From Sisyra terminalis (lineage: Eukaryota > Arthropoda > Insecta > Neuroptera > Sisyridae), in contig OY292274.1 of the NCBI GenBank assembly GCA_958496175.1, positions 26,575,482 through 26,639,481 on the forward strand: DNA of 64,000 nucleotides, given 5' to 3'. This document shows positions 13,500-24,369 of this stretch, piece after piece. Position 1 is the first letter of the stretch. The number at the start of each line of letters is the position of its first letter. The position numbers and the translations under genes were made by a program. The notes under the pieces are model-generated. The model did not search any database, was not told the DNA's origin, and worked only from the letters and a program-made list of their open reading frames with translations.

Positions 13500-13760
13500 C
13501 ACCCTTGTAAATTTTCCGCCTTGAGCTCTAGCTTCTAGTGCAGTGGCCACCAAACTTATGCCCGTGGGTACCATGGTGTCCAAAGATCTTTTTTCGTGGA
13601 GGATCTTTCTCCACTCGGCTACAATGATAAAAATATTGGATTTTTCGCAAAATTTTACATATATTCTTATCACCTCCAAACACTAAAGTTGTGCTCAAAT
13701 ATAAATATTGCCTGCCATTAGATTGACACCCCGTGTCAAAATGTGCTCTTAGGCTCAAAA
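13500..13760. other. Possible hAT-like fragment
   Basis: The stretch 'gcagtggccaccaaactt' followed by 'gcccgtgggtaccatgg' is less A+T-rich than its surroundings and resembles the terminal region of some hAT elements ('cagtgg..cca.aac'). A matching right end or target duplication was not found. Two overlapping minus-strand openings of 63 and 76 codons lie here without recognisable domains. Confidence 0.3.
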
Positions 13761-13930
13761 AAGTTAAGGATATCTACCTTAATGTAAGGCCAGCATCGAT
13801 AGTAAGATCGAAATCCAAGGCCAGCATTTTATTTATAAGATGCTGTATTGTAAATTACGATGTTCATAACGTTATAATTTTAGTATAAATAGTAAGTTTC
13901 AAAATAAAACATGGAAAAGATAAAGGTAAA

Positions 13931-14083
13931 GTCTACTAGTGGCCGAGTGGTTAAGGTGACCGCTTCAAAACTAGTAGTTCGAATCTCGTATCGAGCATAT
14001 TGTCGATATTTTTCAATTTTATGGATTTTGATTTACTCTCGAGTCACTAAAAACCTTTGTAATTGGTTGATAATAAGGTTTAG
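13931..14083 (+). mobile_element. tRNA-Ser-like SINE (copy B)
   Basis: The head reads 'gtggccgagtggttaagg', 'gaccgcttcaaaactagt', then the B box 'agttcgaatctcg', shorter by several bases in the variable arm than the copy at 30.1 kb. The tail is diverged: 'cgagtcactaaaaaccttt' corresponds to 'agaggcgctaaagaccttc' in that copy. The A and B boxes are well kept while the body is not, the usual pattern of an old SINE. A true tRNA-Ser is unlikely because the acceptor stem halves do not pair and the SINE tail follows. Confidence 0.82.
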
Positions 14084-14371
14084 TTCTGAATTATGATGTT
14101 ACCTACTATCGTAATTTTTATTATATTTTTTCCGTTTAGATCAAAAATCACGATTTTGATTTTAAATTTTACAGTTCAAATTAAAGTATGTACATTTAAC
14201 ATAAATTTACGGTAGTCCGTACTAGTTTACATCCAAAAGCAAAAACGGCAGAGGTTAGAATATTTATCAAAGAATTATATGGAGCTATAAGATTGAGGAA
14301 TTGAGCATACTTAGAAACAGATGAAACAATTTGAATCTTTATCTGAAAAACATCAATGCGTCAATCATTAA

Positions 14372-14919
14372 AGCTCTCAGAAAAAAGTATCTTAGTTTTA
14401 CTTTAAAGTATCTAAGATACTGTATCCTAGTTTCTATATTTTTGGCAAAAAGGTATCTAGTATCTTTAATACTTTTTAAAAGGAACTGTATCTTGTAACT
14501 TAAATAGAATCTTAGATACCGAAAATTAACTTAGATACCGAGATACTGGGAGGCCAAATACAGAGTTTTATTTTGTTTTGTTCCATAAGATTCAATTTAA
14601 CCCTCTCATATTAACCTTCTATCATTTTTTTAAGTGTGTTGAATTTATAAGCGTCTAGGCATACATAACTCCTTCTTTGTTAAATCAATAAGGATAATAA
14701 ATACATTATTTGGTTACCTAAAACGTTATGAAATTTAGTACCTACATAATATACAAAGTAAATAAATAAATGTTTTTAAATATCTTAAAAAATAACATAA
14801 GACTAGTATTTAAGTTCTTTTTCTTAAGAATAACTAGATACCCAAAGTAACTTCAGATTCTTTTCAAAAAAGTAACGCATCTAGTATCTAGATAGTTTCC
14901 AAAAGTATCTTTGATAGCT
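14372..14919 (+). repeat. 'TATCTAAGATAC' repeat family, copy 1
   Basis: Starts 'agctctcagaaaaaagtatc' and ends with the inverted equivalent 'aagtatctttgatagct'. The left third contains several 'agtatcttagatac'-type palindromic units and 'aggaactgtatcttgtaac'. The middle carries 'aagtgtgttgaatttata' and 'aaatacattatttggttacc', and the right end carries 'taactagatacccaaagtaa'. All of these blocks recur in the same order at 18.6-19.3 kb and, inverted, at 47.2-47.7 kb. The inverted ends and lack of coding sequence suggest a MITE, but no clean target duplication was found. Confidence 0.82.
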
Positions 14920-14929
14920 ATGAATGCAT

Positions 14930-17900
14930 GTTAGTTTTTATTAGAACCAAATTTTTATTAAAATATAAAATATTATAGGTGATCAAGTGGCCTACACATT
15001 GTAAAAGAAGATTTATATGCATAGGTACATGATGATGGACATAATTCGTGCTTATTAATGCTCACACTTTTGGAACATCGGTGAATAGGAAATTCTTAGC
15101 TATTTCGGTTTCAATGAAACTTCTTCGTCTATTATTATCAATTCTATACCTTAAAAATTAAAATTTAGAAATTAAAAATACATTGTTGCATGGCTTTCAG
15201 GTCCACAAATAGTAAGTGATTTCGATGTATGTAAAAACCTAATAGAAATCTTATAGCCAGCGAATCGGCGTCATTGTTACAATGAATTTGTCTTAAGTAA
15301 TAAAATACATCTAGGTACTACTTGCGTTTTAGAAAAATACTATGATTTACTTCGGTTTTTAAATTTTTCAAATTTTGATCCCTTATTTAAATTGTATAGA
15401 GTGCCATTTTGTGTGAAAAACGTTATAACATGATAGGTTACGGTTTTTTTACGAAAAAACATGCAAAAATTATAGTAGAAAAGAAAAGAAATTTGAAACA
15501 TTTTTTAACATTCGTAAGCTTTGATTTGCTCTGAAAAAAGATTATCAAAGTTTGATTTGGAAAATGCAACTTGTCGACTATTTCACAATTCGTTTAGCTT
15601 TTCTCCCTTTTTAGCACCATCTTTTTTTAAATTGACATATATGATAAATGGTTGTAAAAATTAAAATAATTATATACTTACATAAAACCTTATCAAGAAA
15701 TACCTCAACCTACTTTAGAGTCAATAATGTCAGTAAATGTTTCGCCATCAGATTCTAATTTTGGATTGTGCGAACTCCTTATTTGTTGAATGTTTAAAAC
15801 ATCTTCACCATTAATTCATATTGTCACATTTTCTGAAGTTTTCCGAAAGTAAATAACTTGAGACAATTGTTGTTTATATTAAATTGTGCATTTTTAACCT
15901 TTGCATGAACGATGATGGTGCATGCGAATGTAGGTGATTGTATTTTATATTTATTAAATATGTTAATAGACAATTTTGACTTTTAAAACACTTAAAACGG
16001 CATACAACTGGTAACATCGGCTAAAATAATAAAATATTCATAAAAAGTTATTATTGGGGTCGAGGTTTCCACAATCAAGAATTAATTAGGTATTCGCAGG
16101 CAGTTTCTTTTGTAGCCTTAAGTAGACATTACCAATTCATTTTTGTAAGCCTAAACGTGGCAATATTTTTTTCGAAGGTAATTTGAAATGCTATTGATTT
16201 CAAAGTCACTATAAACCTTTGTATGAAGCAAAATAGAAGGGCTCTTTGTATGAGTGTTTTTTTTTCCAATTTGTTACACTTTCTATTCGAATTTTGCGGT
16301 AAACATCTGAAATTGTAATTTTCTCTAGCGATGAAAAAGAAAATGATACAAATGTAATTTATAATTCAACTAACAAAATGCATTTTTATGTCAAACAGAA
16401 AATGTGATTTTCATTTTAACTTACAAGTTCAAAGAATGGCCGCTTTTCGTAAAATGCTTAAGGAATATAAAAAATATTTTTTTGGTAATTTTAAATATGT
16501 ACGTGTTTCAAAATCGAGTGGACCAATCTCAAATAGTAATCTACTTTTTAAATAATATTATGTCTTTTCATTTAGAGATGAATAGAGAGACATAAGCGGA
16601 TGATGCACATGAAAAAGCCTTGACATTATATCAAGTGGCCCTGAACCAAAGCACATTTGATTCTGGCCACTAGTTTTATCCCGTTATATTTATGTTTTAA
16701 GTGCATACGAGATTTGAGAAGAGAGAGTTATTTATTCAGCAACGATAAAAGTTAGAGAGAGCAATGTGGCCCAAATTTGAATTCTCAGCCGGTTTATGTG
16801 CTCCATTTTTTTCACAAAATGATCTTTAGTCAACAATAGGGAAAAGCTAGACATAACTCTGTCGATTTTCCATGGCGTGCAATAGTGATTAATGCTTATG
16901 GCTTAGTTATTTTCTATCAAATTGATCAAACTAAGTCACAACCTGTAAAACAAATATTGACTTAAGACTTCATTTTTATTAGTTAATCGTTATAAAATGA
17001 CATTTCTCAATAGTTTCAAACTCCTAATTGTATAAAATATTTTTTTTAAATGACATTTTTGTAAATTGATTACTAATGTTTTTTTTTGAAGTTTTACCTT
17101 CATTCGATGAGTGTTTTATACTTTACTCCATAAAAATTAAATTTCATTTTTCTATTAATGAAGGACAATTTCGGTCAATGTTCTTTTACAATACCTTGAA
17201 ATAAAATAACAACCAAAATATATTTGTTAATAGGAATAACAATTTCCAATCGAGAATGATAAAATATAATAGTTCATATATTTTATAAATAATTATCAAT
17301 GAAACTTTAAAGAAAATGACAAATTCTTAATAGGAAAACCATAATGTTTAAATCAGTTTTTTTAGAGTTATACATTTTGTAGACTTAGCTGTTGCACTTT
17401 TAATAATTGCATCGGTCGACACGATTTTGGCGTTTGCCTTCTAAATGTAAAATTTTGGTTTCTCGTACGTTACCAATAACGGAAAAAAATGTTTTTCGCC
17501 AAAGTTTGCTGTTGTTGAAACTAGAGCAATTTTTCAATTACTTAAAGATTTTAAAATTCCATTTAGAAATGGTATATTTTCAATATTTTGTTTATAAATT
17601 CAATAAAAAAAAAAATCTAAACATATTAGAATCTTTTTAGTTCAAGAATTATAATATTTTATAGCATGGAAATGTAAAATATCAAAAATTCAAGATAAAA
17701 AACTAATGTTAATAACGATTTTCTTATGTTTATATAGACTTTTTCGTATCCCAAATGCAATCTCCCATTAATTTCCCGTATTACTGTCCTTGGTAATGTT
17801 GTTCAAGTTCATTACATCTTTACCAAAACACTCTCCTTACTCCTTTGAATAGGCCCCTATATTATCTTTAAAATGGTCCTGATGAGCATCCGTGATTGAT

Positions 17901-18590
17901 TTACGCCTAAGCTCTTAGGGACCAAGCCTAAGGCTGCACGATTTTAGGGGCGCCTAATTTTCGGAATGCCCAAAATTTTAAAGGTGAGAAATGTACGGAC
18001 AATTCAAATTCAAAATTTGCTTGAAGTTAGTTTCTCTATAATGGATGGAACATCTTCAGTATAGCAAATATTTTTAGAGAATTAACTTTCCAATTTACCA
18101 CATCACATTTTTCAATTGTTAAGTCACTGGCAATTGGAGAACTGCTATTTATTTTTTAAGAATTTTAAAAATCGTAAAATTTTTTGCCAAATTTCCATTT
18201 TTTTGACGAAACATTTAAAGTCCTATGCGAACCCTAGTAATTGAAATTCGTCGCACTTATCAAAAACAATCTATAGTAATATGCTTATGATTTGGAAGAG
18301 ACCTTCGTAAATGAATTATTTCTCTTATATTTATCTTATTACATGATCTTATTATCTGCTTAAAGATTCAATACTGAAGTATCCAAAAATATATGGGATA
18401 TATTGCATCACGGAATCTTCGAGATGTGTACCTTTATGTTTTAAATTAAAAGACTACATCACAATTAACCGTCAGTTAACCCATACCTCAAGCATAGGCT
18501 AAATATTTCTAGATTAACCTGATGATTAAGTGCTAACCAAACTTAATGAAACGATGACTTTCCTAGTAACCCTTAACCAATAGATAACCA
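14930..18590. other. A+T-rich DNA, nothing identified
   Basis: Openings of 63 and 77 codons (16404-16595, 17407-17640) show no motif. A short inverted repeat, 'agtggcc' near 16634 and 'ggccact' near 16664, is too small to interpret. The stretch 17890-17960 is slightly richer in G+C and unassigned. Confidence 0.5.
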
Positions 18591-18598
18591 CATACAAA

Positions 18599-19319
18599 CC
18601 TGTCAGATAATAGTATCTTAGTAGTATGAAAGTTAGATACTTTGAAATATCTAAGTTACTGTATGTTAGTTCTTTTATTTTTTGCAAAAAGTAACTAGTA
18701 TCTTAGATACTTTTTAAAAAGAACTATATCTTGTAACTCAAAAGTTATCTTAGGTACCGAAAAGTAACTTAGAAACCGAAAAGTATCTTAAATAATATAA
18801 AGTTGATAACTAAAAACAAAGTAATTAGTAAATAATAAAATGAAGTACCTGAATATCTGATAGTGCAAAATAATTTTCACTAAATTATTTTTTTTGTTTC
18901 GAAAAGTTTAACTGTTTTATTTTTATTTCACTAAAATTGACTGTAAGTTATTTTTGATGTTTTATTTCGTCTAGTTACATAAAGTTCAAATTACTCCTCT
19001 TTTATTAACTTTCTATTGTTTTTAAAGTGTACTTTTTACAGAGGTTTAGAGGTACATACATTTTATTTTCTTAATTTATAAAGACAAGAAATACATTATT
19101 TGATTACCTAACAACTTTACCATAAACGGTAATAAAATTAACACATACATAGTATACAATGTAAGTCAAAAGTATATTTTTAAGTAATTTACATATTTAA
19201 GGTCATTTTTAAGAGTAACTAGATACCCAAAGTAATTTCGAATACTTTTTACTTTTTTAAAAAACGAATTTAATCTAATAGCAAGATACTACTTTTCAAA
19301 AGTATCTTTGACAGCTCTG
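18599..19319 (+). repeat. 'TATCTAAGATAC' repeat family, copy 2
   Basis: Same order of blocks as at 14.4 kb but about 170 bp longer in the middle: 'ctgtcagataatagtatct', 'agttactgtatgttagttc', 'agtaactagtatcttagat', 'agaactatatcttgtaact', then 'aaatacattatttgattacc', 'agagtaactagataccc', and the end 'aagtatctttgacagctct'. The end is the inverted form of the start consensus (AGAGCTGTCA...), supporting terminal inverted repeats. Confidence 0.85.
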
Positions 19320-19329
19320 ACTACATATT

Positions 19330-20780
19330 GTAAAAATAGGCTCTAGAAAAAAAAATATTGCGCATTAAGATATTTTACTGCTAGGGTTATAGCTTTTTAT
19401 GAAATTTAAATAAATAATACAATAAAATACATTGCAGAACTTGATACAGGCAAAATCATTGCCGAAACGTTGTGTTGTACACAGATTATAATTGATGATA
19501 AGTGTTTTTTTGAGTCTATATACCTGCTACTCCTTTTGTGGTTAATATAAATTTTTTTCATTATTATTTTAAAAAATGTAAAATCTTGCTAAAAATTTGA
19601 CCATCATTAACAATAACTATCGCTTTATTATACGGTAGTTTGTTCAGCTTAATTTCAAGTACCTATATATTTATTTGACTATGCAATTCTAAAATAAAAT
19701 AATCATAAATATTTTTCTTGTATATGAATGAAGTATACAGTAATGTTGAAGTGCCTATCTTAATATAAGAAATATTCTTGCTAAAAGACGTTTTTAAATA
19801 ATCTTTAGACTACTGATAATTTTCATTTAAAAACCATTAAAGTTTGCTAAAAAAAGAACTTAATAATTCATACTTCAACGTTTATCTCAAATTTATTTGT
19901 TAATGGAAACATGAACTTATTTTTAGATAGAAAAGTGCACCATACGTTCAAAATGGGCTCTTTTTCGTCGATCAAAATGTTTCCACAATGTATTGAACCA
20001 TACACAGAAGGGCAAAAAATATTTATGTTTAACATTTCAATGTGATAGGCGCCGTGTCGGCGTTCACTTTACAAAGAGGACACATATTATATAACATGAA
20101 AAGAATTAAATTACTATGCACGTATCGAACATTAAAAAATGCAAATAATATTGCTATCGCGTTGAAGTGTAAATGTGCAATGTAATTAATGAATAAATTG
20201 AAAAATATAAAAAAATGGATTGAAAATGTTTGAATCTGTTATTTGTAATACAAATTCACTGTAAGATATATACACAACATGCATTGTACTTGGTGGAACT
20301 TAAGCAAACTTTTAAACCTTTCAAATAACAAATAGCTATTTATTTTAAAATTTCGCTATAGTTCCACTTGGCTTACGAAGTCGGTCTCAAAACATTATCA
20401 TTGTTTGTAGCGCACCCCTTTTTTCCCCGTTTTTCATTTGCCTTCTATGTCTATCAGCTTCTACTTAATTATTAATAATAAAGGGTTGGTAGAGATTTAA
20501 ATTTTGAGTGTAAAAGTTTGATCACGTTTTGGCAGTAAATATTTGTGTGGAAATTATTGTACAAGAAAAAAAAAACGCAAAAATAAAATTTTGGATCAAG
20601 ATGATTGTGAGATGATCTTCTAATGCTTCGCTAAATTAGTAAAGTGTTTAATTATTGCCCTTTTTGAAGATTAATATCTTAAATTTTAAAGATTTTATTA
20701 TGCAGTATATGCGTTCATAATAAGGCAAGATGTGGCAAAAAACAACTCACCTATGTATTAATATACTTAATATGGTAATT
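19330..20780. other. A+T-rich DNA; one weak ribozyme-like motif
   Basis: No gene is recognised. At 19441-19478 a hairpin 'ggcaa...ttgcc' is followed by 'gaaacgttgtgttgtac', an arrangement like the 3' half of the hammerhead-like motifs described at 37.8 and 43.9 kb. The required 5' core (CTGANGA) is degraded here ('cttgataca'), so this may be a decayed Penelope end or chance. Confidence 0.3.
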
Positions 20781-20789
20781 TTTTAATTT

Positions 20790-21325
20790 TGTCGACGAAA
20801 ATGAAGATGGAAATTTGAAGAATTTCATTTAGACGATGAAGTCATAATCGACAAAGCAAATAACACATGTTTCCAATGAGATTAGTATTAATTTGAATTT
20901 GGAGATATAGAAGAGAACGACGAATTGAAATTGTTGGCAGGGTGAGGATGGCAGTGCGTGCGGGGTGTGGTGCAGTGTCCGGGTGTACATATTTGTTGTG
21001 TACGGTGGCCCTGAAAAGTGCAGTGAACCCGCGAGCCGCTGCCGTAAGACCCGGCGAACGGAGCCCTGCACAAATAACGTAACGTCGGTTATCACCCGAA
21101 TTCGAACAACAAGAAGAGGACTTGACTGCGACTCTGCCGCCACTCTGCGTCCACCGCCCCCAAAACTCCCATCGCTATCCAATGGATCAACATTGCATTC
21201 AACATCGCCTCGCACTCACCAACAACGCATCTCCAAACTTCACCAACACCACAGGATTGTCCGAATTCTTCCATCATTCTAATGCCCTCACATTCTCCTC
21301 GAACCCACTCACAACGCTATAACAT
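20790..21325. other. G+C-rich island, possible exon or promoter
   Basis: From about 20940 to 21320 base composition shifts sharply from the A+T-rich surroundings, with many CpGs in the first half and a C-rich, CA-rich second half. On the plus strand an ATG at 20948 opens 44 codons beginning MAVRAGCGAVSG with a hydrophobic stretch, containing a good splice-donor sequence GTAAGA at 21044-21049. On the minus strand a 128-codon frame spans 21215-20829, with a GTGAGT donor-like site (near 21220) and a 'tttgtgcag' acceptor-like end (near 21070). Neither frame matches a family I recognise, and both strands are open because the region is G+C-rich. It could be a first exon with upstream regulatory sequence, an alternative exon, or a captured fragment. 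Confidence 0.45.
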
Positions 21326-21655
21326 AACATAATATGTATATTTTTAGTTATCATTCCAAAATTTCTAATAATACACAAGTAGGTATTCTTACAATCATCG
21401 CACCTATAAAATAAAAACTTTATAAACATGTACTTTTCCAAATAATTATAAAAGCAAACTTTAACTATAATTTTACCAAAAAGTTCAAATTTCGGAGATA
21501 TTGCATTTAGGTGGAATATATTTATGATCCGGGGAAACGATAGCGCCCTCAGTCAACACGAGCCAAAGTATATTAAGGTATTACATACAATCTCCTCAAG
21601 TGTTTTGTTACAGTCTCAAAATATTAGATGAACCGAAAAATAAAGTCTTTTAATT

Positions 21656-21688
21656 GAATATTATTTTAAAGTTTTTAAAATAATATTC
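21656..21688. repeat. Short perfect hairpin
   Basis: 'gaatattattttaa' and its reverse complement 'ttaaaataatattc' are separated by five bases, a 14-bp stem. It sits immediately left of repeat R1 and has no T-run suggesting a defined terminator role. Confidence 0.8.
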
Positions 21689-21691
21689 ACT

Positions 21692-22889
21692 CAATTGCTA
21701 TTTATCTACTTAAAAGTTATTTCAAAAGGCTCAAGTCCATTTTAGCACACTCACAATCTGGCAACGTTGCATTTTCGACTTTGTTCTTAATTTAACTCGC
21801 GATATTTTTGTTGATTCAATTCTAATATGGTATAATTCTCTTTTTTGTGGTTATATTTTTATTATGGACCGATTTAATCGCGAATTAAATTAAAAACAAA
21901 GTCGAAAATGCGACGTTGCCAGATTGTGCATGTGCTAAAATGGACTTGAACTTTTCAAAACGGTACTAAAGACATTTTATGATCAGAGTAATTTATCAAC
22001 TAAGTAAAAATTACAAAATATTTTTTATTCCGAAATCTATATTGAAATGGAAGAACCAAAAACCCGAAAGAATATAAATTCGGTATTGTATACTCTTCAA
22101 GTTTCACAGGACAGCGACGCAAAAGTGTAACTAAAAACATTTTCAATGTTTATCTAAGTGCATTAGATGTTCATTAATACCAAATGAGTTTTTTTAAGTT
22201 CAAATTCGATCGTTTTCACTTCTTCAACTGTTACCAACGAAATATGTCAAAAAATTTAACCAATAAAAAGTTAAGGGGGAAATGGAGCCAAATGTATGCC
22301 AGAAAGTCGAGGAGCTGTTAAATAACCCTAATCAATCTTAATCGATCGGCCAAATACCCAAAAATATCCAAAAACTGCTAACAGATAAAATTATATGCTG
22401 CAACACGGTAATTCAAGACTCCTCTGCAGAAGAAAAGCCCTGGAAAAAAACTAATAAATTAAGGGGAAGGTGATATTCCCGTACCCACTATAACTGTCCA
22501 AAGTTTTTCATCGGATTTTTTATTTCAAACGTTAAATTGAAAGATTAAGTAATGTTCAAAATGTAATTTTTTGATATTGTCCTTAGTAATCAATTGATTT
22601 TTACTAATATGGCATTAAAAATTTCCCAACTAAATGTCAAAATGTTGATACTATCGAAACTCGTTATATTATTAAGTTAAAATCAATAGTTGGAACAAAA
22701 TTTTGTATTTAAATTGTATATTGCAAAAACGACAGTACTTTCCGATTCCCCTAATATAATGCAACTACTAAACTTACGTCGATTTTACCACTTATTCATC
22801 AAAACTTCTAGAGTACTCCATGAAGTCCCAGGAAGCTGAAATTTGGCATGCTTTCTAGCCTAAAATGCCCCCATGAAAGAAGTGCAGGT
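21692..22889 (+). repeat. Interspersed repeat R1, copy 1 (interrupted by a MITE)
   Basis: Collinear with 34805-35905. Shared blocks include 'aaagacattttatgatcaga', 'gtaatttatcaactaagtaa', 'aacccgaaagaatataaatt', 'gtgcattagatgttcattaa', 'atgtatgccagaaagtcga', 'aatcttaatcgatcg', 'gttcaaaatgtaattttttg', 'tcattcatcaaaac' (or near variant) and 'gaaatttggcatgc'. Positions 21728-21952 are a MITE inserted into it. I see no reading frame with a recognised domain on either strand, so the element class is unknown. It might be the non-coding end of a larger transposon. Confidence 0.9.
21728..21952 (+). mobile_element. 225-bp MITE, 8-bp target duplication (copy 1)
   Basis: Terminal inverted repeats of about 75 bp start 'ggctcaagtccattttagca' and continue through 'aatctggcaacgttgc' and 'ttttcgactttgtt'; the right end is the inverse with few mismatches. 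The flanks are TTTCAAAA at 21720-21727 and at 21953-21960. The paralogous R1 copy at 34.8 kb reads 'aagttatttcgaagtgg' without the insert, an empty site with one copy of the target. The 8-bp duplication is compatible with hAT or P-type elements, but the GG(C/T)TCAAG ends are not the usual hAT 'CAG', so the superfamily is open. A second copy of the same length is at 57149. Confidence 0.95.
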
Positions 22890-22894
22890 TTATA

Positions 22895-24190
22895 AACCAA
22901 ATTCAAATGTCTAATTCATTAATCCTAATTTCAAATATCCCTAAATCTAAATCTGAACCTCCGTTTCTGAACCATTGAAAATGAGTTTGGTCTTTTTAGT
23001 TTGCGAAAATTATTTTCAATAGTTTCATAATTTATATCGTTAGGAGCTTCTCCCGCGCCCCGAGGTTAAGAGATACTGCCCAAATACAGAAATAATACAG
23101 AAAACTAAAACAATCAAATAATCTTCAATGTTTCAATCTTATATTTCAAACTTTATAGCAGCTTTTTCAAGAATTTTTTGTTTTCAAATATTGTTTGTTC
23201 ATTAATTTACACTATTTCAGTTCAAAATATCTAGAACATCTTGCATAAAATAATGAAATATTATCAAAAGCATTCCATGTAAAATAGGTTGCCAAGACTC
23301 ACAAGCGGCTGAGATACAAAAATTCCAAATAAATGCTAAATAACAGAAGTGCCAAAAACTGAAAATGCCGGAAAATAGAAAATTTTGCAATTATTCATGA
23401 TAGCTTACACGTAAAACTATAATTTACATTCTATCGATCTATTTTTTTGATCTATTTTTTATTTAATTTTTTAAATTCATCAAATTTCCTTCTTGTATTT
23501 TTAAGTAGGGCTTCATTATTTCAATATTATTAATAGTTTGGATTGGCATTTTTAAACTAACGAGAAGTTATTTAATTTTAGCACTTTATTTTGTGAAGTC
23601 TTTAGGTAAAAAAAATATAAACAGAGAGACAAATATCAGTTTATTTAGTTTTTGCTAAATACCTTTTATTTATTTCGAATAGCTTTGATTACACTTAGAA
23701 TGCAAATATTTTATATGATTTTTGCACCAGGACGTGTATACTTAGTGAATTTTCAATATATAAAAAGAATGTTAAATGAATTTGTATTTTGCCGCCATCA
23801 ATGACTCCACGTAGCTCTGTTTTCAAAAAAGCAAATTGACAACTCTTGATAGAGAATAACAAAGACAACATATACCTCTATCTCATGATTTCTTAACGTT
23901 CCATCAATATTACAGTTGCCTTTTTGAAGTGGTAGCAAAAAGGCATTTTAATGTTTAAAGAACCCATTAGAAGTCATTTAAAGTTATTAAAGGCTTTTTA
24001 ATTTTTAACAGGGCTTATATATACCAAGCTTATTTATATATACCCATAGTATCGTCAGCATAATGCAATCATAAGTCAATAATGTAACTAATTATAGCCA
24101 CTGAATATCTAGAAATTTATGCCTTAATCAATTAAATTTTCTTTCCTTACAAAATGATTTCACAAACCTCAAAAATACATTTTAACCCCC
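22895..24190. other. A+T-rich DNA with one dispersed-repeat block
   Basis: No gene recognised. Positions 23634-23723 are a direct-repeat block listed separately. The short stretch 23041-23075 is more G+C-rich and unassigned. Confidence 0.5.
23634..23723 (+). repeat. 90-bp direct repeat, copy 1
   Basis: From 'tatcagtttatttagttttt' to 'atattttatatgattttt' this block matches 26662-26752 in the same orientation, with the core 'agctttgattacacttagaa' identical. Flanks on both sides are unrelated, so it is a dispersed unit rather than a large duplication. No terminal structure is visible. Confidence 0.85.
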
Positions 24191-24194
24191 TTAA

Positions 24195-24360
24195 AGCAGG
24201 CCATTCACGTTCCGACTTGCAGTCCAACTTTCGAAGTTGGATCTAAAGTCGGACCGTGAATGGTGTTGGATGTTAGAAGTTGGATGTCTAGCGGATCATT
24301 TAGGTAATTCAACTAGTAGCCCGACTAGTTGGACTGCAAGTCGGAACGTGAATGGCCTGC
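24195..24360. mobile_element. TTAA-flanked MITE, 166 bp
   Basis: Perfect terminal inverted repeats of about 34 bp, beginning GCAGGCCATTCACGTTCCGA and ending near 'gcagtccaact'. TTAA lies directly outside both ends (24191-24194 and 24361-24364), as expected for piggyBac-like or Kolobok-like insertion; one extra A is present after the left TTAA. The interior repeats parts of the end sequence ('gtcggaccgtgaatgg', 'gaagttggat'), giving nested inverted structure. The near-identity of the ends suggests a fairly young insertion compared with other elements here. The overlapping 82-codon opening starting at 24237 has no motif. Confidence 0.92.
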
Positions 24361-24369
24361 TTAAGAGAT

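Noticed and set aside
13931..14010. Candidate tRNA-Ser gene
   Set aside because: A and B boxes are present, but the acceptor stem does not pair and a SINE tail follows; the same head occurs in other SINE copies.
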